This document shows positions 1 to 5,955 of a stretch of DNA of 23,940 bases, one piece after another. Below the pieces are notes generated by a model. It was not told where the DNA came from, did no database searches, and worked only from the letters and a program-made list of their open reading frames with translations. Each line of letters starts with the position of its first letter. Position 1 is the first letter of the stretch. Source of the DNA: an uncultured Sphingomonadales bacterium (GTDB taxonomy: Bacteria > Pseudomonadota > Alphaproteobacteria > Sphingomonadales > Sphingomonadaceae); NCBI GenBank assembly GCA_937898525.1, contig CALCBC010000128.1:1-23940 (forward strand). The letters are read 5' to 3'. A program made the position numbers and the translations under genes.

Positions 1-1
1 G

Positions 2-796
2 TGCCAGGCCGCGCTGGCTGCGCTGACGGAGGCGGCCTTGAAAGCCCCCTCCCCTTCAGGGGAGGGGGTTGGGGGCGGGGAAGGCGATGCCTCGTCGCGA
101 CGGCCCCCCCTCCCAACCCTCTCCCCTGGAAGCGAAGCTGGCCCGCAGGGCCAACGGGAGAGGGCTAATTTGCTTGCCCTCGCGATCGAAGCCGCCCGGG
201 CCGATGCGACGCTGGGCGAAATCTCCGCCGCCCTCGAGGCCGCCTTCGGCCGCTACGGGACTCAGCCGACCCCCGTGCGCGGCGTCTATTCCGCCTCCTA
301 CGCGGGCGATGCGCGCTACGCGCAGGTCCTCGCGGGCGTCGAAGCGGTCACCCGCCGCCTCGGCCGACCGCCGCGACTGCTGGTCGCCAAGATGGGCCAG
401 GACGGGCACGACCGCGGCGCCAACGTGATCGCCAGCGCGTTCGCCGACATGGGCTTCGAGGTCATCCCCGGCCCGCTGTTCCAGACCCCGCCCGAAGCCG
501 CCGCTCTGGCGCTCGAGCGCGACGTCGACGCCGTCGGGGCGAGCTCACTCGCCGGCGGGCACAAGACGCTGATCCCCGAGCTGATCGCCGAGTTGCGCGC
601 CGCCGGGCGGGCCGACATCAAGGTCGTCGCCGGCGGTGTGATCCCGCCGCAGGACTACCAGTTCCTGCGTGACGCCCGAGTGCAGGGGATCTACGGCCCC
701 GGCTCGAACGTGGTCGAATGCGCGGCCGACCTGCTGCGCCTGCTCGGCCACAACATGCCGCCGGCGGGCGAGCACGTGCGGGAGGCGGCGGAGTGA
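2..796 (+). CDS. scpA: Methylmalonyl-CoA mutase, C-terminal part with B12-binding domain (5' end cut by window)
   Basis: This is the C-terminal 264 residues of the cobalamin-dependent mutase that converts (R)-methylmalonyl-CoA to succinyl-CoA in the cytoplasm. The frame is open to the left edge, so the start and most of the TIM barrel lie outside. The B12-binding Rossmann domain is clear: the DxHxxG cobalt-ligand motif appears as GQDGHDRG, followed by GASSLAGGH and VVAGGVIPPQDY, which face the nucleotide tail. The family normally runs almost directly from the LTEAA region to NLLALAIEAAR. Here about 41 residues rich in Pro, Gly and Ser intervene, encoded by a palindromic repeat (44-166). A TTG codon at 38 could be misread as a start, but the frame upstream encodes family-like sequence, so this is an internal position. 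The stop overlaps the GTG of the next gene. Function is confident; the symbol could equally be mutA/bhbA. Confidence 0.93.
   Translation, partial: CQAALAALTEAALKAPSPSGEGVGGGEGDASSRRPPLPTLSPGSEAGPQGQRERANLLALAIEAARADATLGEISAALEAAFGRYGTQPTPVRGVYSASYAGDARYAQVLAGVEAVTRRLGRPPRLLVAKMGQDGHDRGANVIASAFADMGFEVIPGPLFQTPPEAAALALERDVDAVGASSLAGGHKTLIPELIAELRAAGRADIKVVAGGVIPPQDYQFLRDARVQGIYGPGSNVVECAADLLRLLGHNMPPAGEHVREAAE
44..166 (+). repeat. Palindromic repeat element A, translated in frame inside scpA
   Basis: The left half is a hairpin with a perfect 10-bp stem (45-54 with 59-68, loop TTCA). The right half is a hairpin with a perfect 9-bp stem (117-125 with 156-164). The right loop is expanded and holds a nested hairpin (GGCCC at 140-144, GGGCC at 148-152). 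The two halves can also pair with each other through G-rich 64-75 and C-rich 104-119. The segment 112-128 is identical over 17 bases to 6808-6824, and 156-166 matches 6827-6837, so this belongs to the same family as the intergenic copy there. The length keeps the scpA frame open with no stop codon. Confidence 0.85.
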
Positions 797-1032
797 GCTT
801 TAGCGACCGGCCGACGTTGTCACCCGGCCAGAAATTCGGCTGCTTCGGCTTTGGCGCACTTCTCTTCGCGCTGAATGCATATTTGCTGCTTCCTTATTTT
901 CTGCCGGGAGACTGCGAGCCGAACGCCACATGCAAGAGTCTTGGGGTTCTATCCTGGCTTCCTGTGCTCTCCTTGCTCGCAGGAGCAGGATTGTTCTGGT
1001 GGATGACGCGAGACAGGAACGCCAAGGGATGA
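793..1032 (+). CDS. Small two-helix membrane protein, unrecognised (small ORF 1)
   Basis: This is a 79-residue protein of no family I recognise. The start is taken as GTG at 793, whose TGA overlaps the scpA stop, giving a GTGA coupling like the other junctions in the operon. Two hydrophobic stretches, about residues 16-37 and 52-70, look like membrane helices. They flank a polar loop, GDCEPNATC, with two cysteines. The C-terminus is short and basic (TRDRNAKG). Its bases are visibly more A/T-rich than those of the enzymes around it. Its stop overlaps the ATG of the chimeric ORF. Small ORF 2 has the same plan (two helices around a GDC...C loop) but little sequence identity. Expression is plausible from its position in the operon; function is unknown. 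Confidence 0.6.
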   Translation: MSFSDRPTLSPGQKFGCFGFGALLFALNAYLLLPYFLPGDCEPNATCKSLGVLSWLPVLSLLAGAGLFWWMTRDRNAKG

Positions 1033-1394
1033 GCACCCGCACCAACTGGACGCGCGAGGAGATCGCCGGGCCGCTGTTCCAGACCCCGCCCGAAGCCGCC
1101 GCGCTGGCGCTCGAGCGCGAGGTCGACGCGGTCGGCGCCAGCTCGCTCGCGGGCGGGCACAAGACGCTGATCCCCGAGCTGGTCGAGGCGCTGCGTGCCG
1201 CCGGGCGGGCCGACATCAAGGTCGTCGCCGGCGGTGTGATCCCGCCGCAGGACTACCAGTTCCTGCGTGACGCCCGAGTGCAGGGGATCTACGGCCCCGG
1301 CTCGAACGTGGTCGAATGCGCGGCCGACCTGCTGCGCCTGCTCGGCCGCAACATGCCGCCGGCGGGCGAGGATGTGCGGGAGGCGGCGGAGTGA
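1029..1394 (+). CDS. Chimeric fragment: BioB N-terminus fused to the end of the mutase B12 domain
   Basis: This is an intact 121-codon ORF made by duplication. Residues 1-13 (MSTRTNWTREEIA) resemble the biotin synthase start MTNIRTDWTREEIT. From residue 14 (GPLFQTP) onward it matches the last 107 residues of ScpA. It lacks the GQDGHDRG segment, so it has no cobalt-binding histidine and only part of the Rossmann fold. It cannot be a working mutase or a biotin synthase. The start at 1029 is supported by the ATGA overlap with small ORF 1 and by homology to the bioB start. The reading frame remains open and its stop overlaps the GTG of small ORF 2. It may be a passive by-product that keeps translational coupling going, or a folded fragment with some role. 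I regard it as a probable gene remnant that is still translated. Confidence 0.7.
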   Translation: MSTRTNWTREEIAGPLFQTPPEAAALALEREVDAVGASSLAGGHKTLIPELVEALRAAGRADIKVVAGGVIPPQDYQFLRDARVQGIYGPGSNVVECAADLLRLLGRNMPPAGEDVREAAE

Positions 1395-1639
1395 GCCGAG
1401 ACCAACGCTCAGCGCGCTTCTTCTTGGCTGTAGCGACGGCAGTGATTTTGATTCCGATTGCTCTCGCATTCCTAGGCATGGCAGCAGTATCGGGCGGGGG
1501 AGATTGTGCCGTATCGCAGGACGAATGTGCTGCCATTTCGAGGTTGTTCTTGATTGGTGCGCTGGTTTTCCTCGGCTTGGAAATCTACTCGCTCCGCTGT
1601 GCTTACAAGGTTTGGAAAGAGCCTAAATCCGACAGATGA
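1391..1639 (+). CDS. Small two-helix membrane protein, unrecognised (small ORF 2)
   Basis: This is an 82-residue protein of no family I recognise. It starts at GTG 1391, overlapping the stop of the chimeric ORF exactly as small ORF 1 overlaps scpA. Two hydrophobic segments, about residues 9-33 and 49-65, surround a loop GDCAVSQDEC with two cysteines. The tail is basic (CAYKVWKEPKSDR). Base composition is distinctly less GC-rich than that of the flanking enzymes. It shares topology and a GDC...C loop with small ORF 1, but the sequences otherwise do not align by eye, although the DNA on both sides is nearly identical. The stop overlaps the bioB ATG. Function is unknown; a membrane partner or an immunity-like role would be speculation. 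Confidence 0.6.
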   Translation: MSRDQRSARFFLAVATAVILIPIALAFLGMAAVSGGGDCAVSQDECAAISRLFLIGALVFLGLEIYSLRCAYKVWKEPKSDR

Positions 1640-2661
1640 CAAACATCCGCACCGACTGGACGCGCGAGGAGATCACCGCGCTGTTCGAGCTGCCCTTCAC
1701 CGAGCTCGTGTTCCGCGCCGCCGAGGTCCACCGTGCGCATCATCGTCCGGGCGAGGTGCAGTTGTGCACGCTGCTCTCGATCAAGACCGGCGGGTGCCCG
1801 GAGGATTGCGGCTATTGCTCGCAGTCGGTCTCGGCCGACAGCGGCGTGGAAGCCACGAAGCTGATGGACGTGCAGCAGGTGCTGCAGCGCGCGGCGCAGG
1901 CCAAGGATGCGGGGAGCCAGCGGTTCTGCATGGGCGCCGCCTGGCGCAATCCCAAGGATCGCGACATGCCGAAGATCGTCGAGATCGTGAAGGGCGTGCG
2001 CGCGATGGGGCTCGAGACCTGCATGACGCTCGGCATGCTCACGCCGAAGCAGGCGGAGATGCTCGCCGAGGCGGGGCTCGACTACTACAACCACAACATC
2101 GACAGCAGCCCCGAGTACTACGAGCGGGTGATCACCACGCGCCGGTTCGAAGATAGGCTGGAGACGCTCGAGAACGTGCGCGCGGCGGGGATCAGCGTGT
2201 GCTCGGGCGGGATCGTCGGCATGGGCGAGACGCGCGAGGACCGCGTCGGCTTCATCCACGCGCTGGCGACGCTGCCGCGGCACCCCGAGAGCGTGCCGGT
2301 CAACGCGCTGGTGCCGGTCAGGGGCACCGTGCTCGGCGACATGCTCGCGGACACGCCGCTGGCCAGGATCGACGACATCGAATTCGTGCGCACGGTGGCG
2401 GCGGCGCGGATCACAATGCCGAAGAGCATGGTCCGCCTGTCCGCTGGTCGCGAGAGCATGTCCGAAGCGACGCAGGCGCTGTGCTTCCTTGCAGGGGCGA
2501 ACTCGATCTTCACCGGCGACAGACTGCTGACCGCGCCGAACGCGGGCGACGATGCCGACGGGGCGCTGTTCGCCAAGCTCGGCCTGGTGCCGCTGCAGGG
2601 GGACGAACCGCTGCGCCAGGCCCGGGGCCCGGCGTGCGCGACGGCGGAGGCTGCCGAATGA
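1636..2661 (+). CDS. bioB: Biotin synthase, radical SAM enzyme
   Basis: BioB inserts sulfur into dethiobiotin to form biotin, using S-adenosylmethionine and two iron-sulfur clusters. The protein is 341 residues, the usual family length. The radical-SAM CxxxCxxC motif is GGCPEDCGYC (Cys54, Cys58, Cys61), binding the 4Fe-4S cluster. The ligands of the sacrificial 2Fe-2S cluster are present: Cys98, Cys129, Cys189 and the Arg in the VRLSAGR motif. The YNHNID motif is also conserved. The ATG at 1636 overlaps the stop of small ORF 2, and the duplicated copy of this start at 1029 supports the choice. Its place between mutase and carboxylase genes makes sense because PccA needs biotin. No other biotin-synthesis gene (bioF, bioA, bioD) is in the window. 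Confidence 0.97.
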   Translation: MTNIRTDWTREEITALFELPFTELVFRAAEVHRAHHRPGEVQLCTLLSIKTGGCPEDCGYCSQSVSADSGVEATKLMDVQQVLQRAAQAKDAGSQRFCMGAAWRNPKDRDMPKIVEIVKGVRAMGLETCMTLGMLTPKQAEMLAEAGLDYYNHNIDSSPEYYERVITTRRFEDRLETLENVRAAGISVCSGGIVGMGETREDRVGFIHALATLPRHPESVPVNALVPVRGTVLGDMLADTPLARIDDIEFVRTVAAARITMPKSMVRLSAGRESMSEATQALCFLAGANSIFTGDRLLTAPNAGDDADGALFAKLGLVPLQGDEPLRQARGPACATAEAAE

Positions 2662-3065
2662 TCGCCGCGGCCGCCTTGCTCGTGCTGGCGCAGGCCGCCC
2701 CTGCGATCGAAACCGAGGAAATCGACTGCGAGCACGCGCAGTACCAGATCGAGATGAACCTCTGCGCCGCGCGCGAGTTCGAGGCGGCCGATGCCGAGCT
2801 CAACCGGCAGTGGGCCGAGACGTCGGCGCGGATGAAGGCGCTCGACGCCGAGCTCGACCGCGAGCACGACAGGCAGCCGGGTCATTTCGACACCCTGCTC
2901 GAAGCCCAGCGCGCCTGGCTCAGGTTCCGCGACGCGCAGTGCCTGTCGGAGAGCTTCATGGCCCGCGGCGGCTCGATGCAGCCGATGCTCGATTCGCAAT
3001 GCAAGACCTACCTGACCGTCCAGCGCACCGAGCAGTTGCGCAACCTCGCCGCGGGGCCGGAATGA
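2658..3065 (+). CDS. Small exported LprI/DUF1311-like protein
   Basis: This is a 135-residue protein with a short hydrophobic N-terminus (MIAAAALLVLAQAAPA) that looks like a signal peptide. The rest fits the DUF1311/LprI type. It has an opening DC...NLC pair (EIDCEHAQYQIEMNLCAAREF), a helical middle (AADAELNRQWAET), the LLEAQRAWLRFRDAQC block and a late Cys near SQCKTYL, giving four cysteines able to form two disulfides. Some members of this family inhibit lysozyme in the envelope, but most have no known role. ATG at 2658 overlaps the bioB stop (ATGA) and the stop overlaps the next ATG, so it is part of the same operon. The family is moderately confident; the function is not assigned. Confidence 0.8.
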   Translation: MIAAAALLVLAQAAPAIETEEIDCEHAQYQIEMNLCAAREFEAADAELNRQWAETSARMKALDAELDREHDRQPGHFDTLLEAQRAWLRFRDAQCLSESFMARGGSMQPMLDSQCKTYLTVQRTEQLRNLAAGPE

Positions 3066-3883
3066 CGCCACGCGCGGTCGGCTGGCTGCTCGCAGCGCTC
3101 ATGCTCCTGGCCGCGCCGCTGGCCGCGCAGGATGGCGCGCCGATCGTTATCGGCGAAAGCTACGGCCTGCCGTCGGCGGAGCTCGGCGCGCAACGCACGA
3201 TCAACGTGTGGACACCCCCCGGATATGCCGAAAGCGGGCGGCGCTATCCGACGGTCTACCTGATCGACGGCGGGATTTCGCAGGACTTCCACCACATCAC
3301 CGGTCTGGCGCAGCTCGGGGCTATCTCGTGGCTGACGCAGGACCTCATCGTGGTCGGCGTCGAGACGGTCGACCGGCGGCGCGAGCTCGCCTTTCCCATC
3401 GAACGCGATGCCGAACTCGGATCTGAATACCCCACGGCCGGGGAATCCGCCGCGTTCCGGCGGTTCCTCGTGGACGAGGTCAAGCCGTTCGTCGAAAGCC
3501 GGTACCGCACGTCGGGCGAGGACGCGCTGCTCGGGGAATCGCTCGCCGGGCTGTTCATAGTCGAGACCCTCCTGCGCGAGCCCGATGCCTTCGACACCTA
3601 CGTGGCAATGGACCCGAGCCTGTGGTGGGACGACGGCAGGCTGAGCGAGGACGCTCCGGCACTGCTGGCGGAACGTGACGGGGCACCCCTGCGGCTGTGG
3701 CTCAGCGTGGGCAGCGAGACGCTCGGGCAGCCTGGCCCCACCGAACGGCTGCTCGCTGCGTTGCGCGCGCGGCCCGAGATCGAGCTGCACTACGAACCGC
3801 GGCCGCACCTCGGCCACGCGACGATCTACCACCCCACGGCGTGGGAAGCGCTGCAGGCGCTCTACCCGCGGCCGGAGGAATAG
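3062..3883 (+). CDS. Exported alpha/beta-hydrolase of the esterase D / siderophore esterase type
   Basis: This is a 273-residue protein with a signal peptide (residues 1 to about 23, ending PLAAQ). The mature part is an alpha/beta-hydrolase of the Fes/IroE/esterase D type. The segments RTINVWTPPGYAES, RYPTVYLIDGG and RFLVDEVKPFVESRY are typical. The nucleophile elbow is GESLAG (Ser160), and His252 in HLGHATIYH is the likely catalytic histidine. Family members hydrolyse carboxylic or siderophore esters; no substrate can be read from the sequence. It starts at ATG 3062, overlapping the previous stop. Its end (GGAGG at 3874-3878) supplies a Shine-Dalgarno for pccA. Its place inside a propionate operon is unexplained and may only reflect co-transcription. 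Confidence 0.85.
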   Translation: MTPRAVGWLLAALMLLAAPLAAQDGAPIVIGESYGLPSAELGAQRTINVWTPPGYAESGRRYPTVYLIDGGISQDFHHITGLAQLGAISWLTQDLIVVGVETVDRRRELAFPIERDAELGSEYPTAGESAAFRRFLVDEVKPFVESRYRTSGEDALLGESLAGLFIVETLLREPDAFDTYVAMDPSLWWDDGRLSEDAPALLAERDGAPLRLWLSVGSETLGQPGPTERLLAALRARPEIELHYEPRPHLGHATIYHPTAWEALQALYPRPEE

Positions 3884-3888
3884 GGCCG

Positions 3889-5955
3889 ATGTTCTCGAAG
3901 ATCCTCATCGCCAACCGCGGGGAAATCGCCTGCCGCGTGATCCGCACCGCGCGGCGGATGGGGATCGCGACCGTGGCGGTCTATTCGGATGCCGATGCGC
4001 GCGCGCCGCACGTGCGGATGGCCGATGAGGCGGTGCATATCGGGCCCTCGCCGGCGGCCGAGAGCTACCTGCGGACCGACCGGATCATCGAGGCGTGCAG
4101 GGCGACAGGGGCGGGTGCGGTGCATCCGGGGTACGGTTTCCTTTCGGAGCGGGCGAGCTTCGTCGAGGCGCTCGAGGCCGCGGGGATCGCCTTCATCGGC
4201 CCGCCAGCGAACGCGATCGCCGCGATGGGCGACAAGATCGAGAGCAAGCGGATCGCGCAGGCGGCGGGCGTGAACGTCGTGCCCGGCTTCGTCGGCGAGA
4301 TTGCCGATACGGCACACGCGGTGAAGATTGCCGGCGAGATCGGCTACCCGGTGATGATGAAGGCCTCGGCCGGCGGCGGCGGCAAGGGGATGCGGCTGGC
4401 GTGGTCCGAGGCCGACGTGCGCGAGGGGTTCGACGCCGTCCGCCGCGAAGCTTCGGCCAGCTTCGGCGACGACCGGGTGCTGATCGAGAAGTTCGTCGAG
4501 AGCCCGCGGCACATCGAGATCCAGGTGCTCGGCGACAAGCACGGCAATCTGATCCATCTCGGCGAGCGCGAATGCTCGATCCAGCGGCGGCACCAGAAGG
4601 TGGTCGAGGAAGCGCCCTCGCCGTTCGTCACGCCGGCGATGCGCGCGCGGATGGGCGAGCAGGCGGTCGCGCTGGCGCGAGCGGTCGGATACCATTCGGC
4701 GGGGACGGTCGAACTGATCGTCTCGGGCGCCGATCCGAGCGGCGAGAGCTTCTACTTCCTCGAAATGAACACCCGGCTGCAGGTCGAGCATCCGGTGACC
4801 GAGGCAGTGACCGGGCTCGACCTCGTCGAGCAGATGATCCGCGTGGCGGCGGGCGAGAAGCTGGCCTTCGCACAGGGGGACGTGCGGCTCGACGGCTGGG
4901 CGATCGAGACGCGGGTCTATGCCGAGGATCCCTATCGGCACTTCCTGCCGAGCACGGGGCGGCTGGTGCGGTACGGGCCCCCCTCCCGCTTGCGGGAGGG
5001 GTCGGGGGTGGGCACGACCGATAGCGCCGCGCCTGCCGAACTGACCCACCCCCAGCCCCTCCCGCAAGCGGGAGGGGAGTACATCCGCGTCGACGACGGC
5101 GTCGCCGAGGGCGGCGAAGTGTCGCGGTTCTACGACCCGATGATCGCCAAGCTGATCACCTGGGCGCCGACACGCGAGCGGGCGGCTGACCTGCAGGTCG
5201 AGGCGCTCGACCGGTTCGAGGTCGAGGGCCCCGGGCACAACCTCGATTTCCTCTCGGCGCTGATGCAGCACCCGCGGTTCCGCGCGGGCGAGCTGACCAC
5301 CGGGTTCATCGCCGAGGAATACCCGGACGGGTTCGAGGGCGCGCCCGCGGAACCGGCGCGCCTGCGAACGATCGCGGCGGTCGCCGCGGGTCTCGCCTTC
5401 ACCCGCATGGGCCGGGCGCGCCGGACCTCGGGCCAGCTCGACGGTCCGCCGCCCATGCCGTGCGAGTGGACCGTGCGCCTCGACGGGCACGACTACGCGG
5501 TGACGCTCGGCGAAGGCCACGCGATGGTCGACCAGCACCGGGTCGAGGGCACCTGCGACTGGCAGCCCGGGATGCGCACCGCCACCGCGACGGGCAACGG
5601 CGAAACGCTCGGGCTCAGGATCGAGCGGCAGGGGCTCGACTGGCTGATCACCACCCGCGGCCGCCGGCACCGCGCCCGTGCCCTGCCCGCCCGCCTCGCG
5701 CCGCTCGCCGCGCGGATGATCGACAAGCCGCCGCCCGACCTCTCGCGGCTGCTGCTGAGCCCGATGCCCGGCCTGCTCGTCGCGCTGCACGTCGCCGCCG
5801 GTGATACCGTCGAGCCCGGCCAGCCGCTGGCGACGGTCGAGGCGATGAAGATGGAGAACATCCTGCGCGCACCGAAGGCGGGCCGGGTCAAGGCGATCAG
5901 TGCCGAGACCGGGCAGACGCTGGCCGCCGATGCGGTAATACTGGAGCTCGAATGA
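3889..5955 (+). CDS. pccA: Propionyl-CoA carboxylase alpha subunit (biotin carboxylase plus biotin carrier), with in-frame insertion
   Basis: This 688-residue fusion carboxylates its own biotin with ATP and bicarbonate; the separate beta subunit then makes methylmalonyl-CoA. Domains in order are: biotin carboxylase N-terminus (FSKILIANRGEIACRVIRTA), ATP-grasp with KASAGGGGKGM near residue 160 and EMNTRLQVEHPVTE near 292, biotin carboxylase C-domain, and a BCCP domain with EAMKMEN carrying the biotinylated Lys654, 34 residues from the end. The start at 3889 is fixed by homology and by GGAGG 10 bases upstream. Within the C-domain, between RYGPP and YIRVDDG, about 33 extra residues are encoded by a palindromic repeat (4978-5078). 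Acetyl-CoA or methylcrotonyl-CoA carboxylase subunits look similar; the neighbouring mutase favours propionyl-CoA. The beta subunit is not in the window. Confidence 0.93.
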   Translation: MFSKILIANRGEIACRVIRTARRMGIATVAVYSDADARAPHVRMADEAVHIGPSPAAESYLRTDRIIEACRATGAGAVHPGYGFLSERASFVEALEAAGIAFIGPPANAIAAMGDKIESKRIAQAAGVNVVPGFVGEIADTAHAVKIAGEIGYPVMMKASAGGGGKGMRLAWSEADVREGFDAVRREASASFGDDRVLIEKFVESPRHIEIQVLGDKHGNLIHLGERECSIQRRHQKVVEEAPSPFVTPAMRARMGEQAVALARAVGYHSAGTVELIVSGADPSGESFYFLEMNTRLQVEHPVTEAVTGLDLVEQMIRVAAGEKLAFAQGDVRLDGWAIETRVYAEDPYRHFLPSTGRLVRYGPPSRLREGSGVGTTDSAAPAELTHPQPLPQAGGEYIRVDDGVAEGGEVSRFYDPMIAKLITWAPTRERAADLQVEALDRFEVEGPGHNLDFLSALMQHPRFRAGELTTGFIAEEYPDGFEGAPAEPARLRTIAAVAAGLAFTRMGRARRTSGQLDGPPPMPCEWTVRLDGHDYAVTLGEGHAMVDQHRVEGTCDWQPGMRTATATGNGETLGLRIERQGLDWLITTRGRRHRARALPARLAPLAARMIDKPPPDLSRLLLSPMPGLLVALHVAAGDTVEPGQPLATVEAMKMENILRAPKAGRVKAISAETGQTLAADAVILELE
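4978..5078 (+). repeat. Palindromic repeat element B, translated in frame inside pccA
   Basis: The element has two inverted arms, 4980-5012 and 5045-5077, identical over 31 of 33 positions. Each arm starts or ends with its own hairpin: 10-bp stem 4980-4989/4992-5001 with a TT centre, and 5056-5065/5068-5077 with an AA centre. The 32-base middle is not symmetric. The reading frame passes through without a stop and yields about 33 residues rich in Pro, Gly and Thr. The architecture matches element A in scpA (two hairpins facing each other) but the stem sequence differs (CCCCTCCCGC rather than CCCTCTCCC), so it is a related but distinct subfamily. Confidence 0.9.

Larger units (their letters stand above)
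473..1677 (+). repeat. Tandem segmental duplication: scpA 3' end, small membrane ORF, bioB 5' end
   Basis: The scpA stretch 473-796 reappears at 1071-1394, offset by 598 bases. It has about a dozen differences in the first 140 bases and only a few in the last 190. The first codons of bioB (1636-1677) have a diverged copy at 1029-1067. The layout is therefore scpA, small ORF 1, [bioB'-scpA'], small ORF 2, bioB. This is what a tandem duplication of an ancestral scpA - small ORF - bioB segment would give. At the new joint (about 1065-1079) both parents share the 8-mer CGCTGTTC (474-481 in scpA, 1679-1686 in bioB), consistent with recombination at microhomology. The two small ORFs between the repeats are not recognisably copies of each other. 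Confidence 0.88.

Noticed and set aside
38..40. TTG at 38 as the start of the first gene
   Set aside because: The frame is open to the left edge and the codons before 38 encode mutase-like sequence (QAALAALTEAA); the TTG falls at the beginning of an inserted repeat.
1622..1640. A riboswitch (biotin operator, B12 or other) before bioB
   Set aside because: There is no untranslated space; bioB overlaps the previous gene, so any control must be at the operon promoter outside the window.
44..5078. Repeats as a CRISPR array
   Set aside because: The copies are few, far apart, palindromic and without regular spacers; no cas genes are present.
3862..5790. A 642-codon open frame on the - strand across pccA
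   Set aside because: It is the shadow of the biotin carboxylase gene; the translation is low-complexity and Arg/His/Asp-rich, with no recognisable fold.
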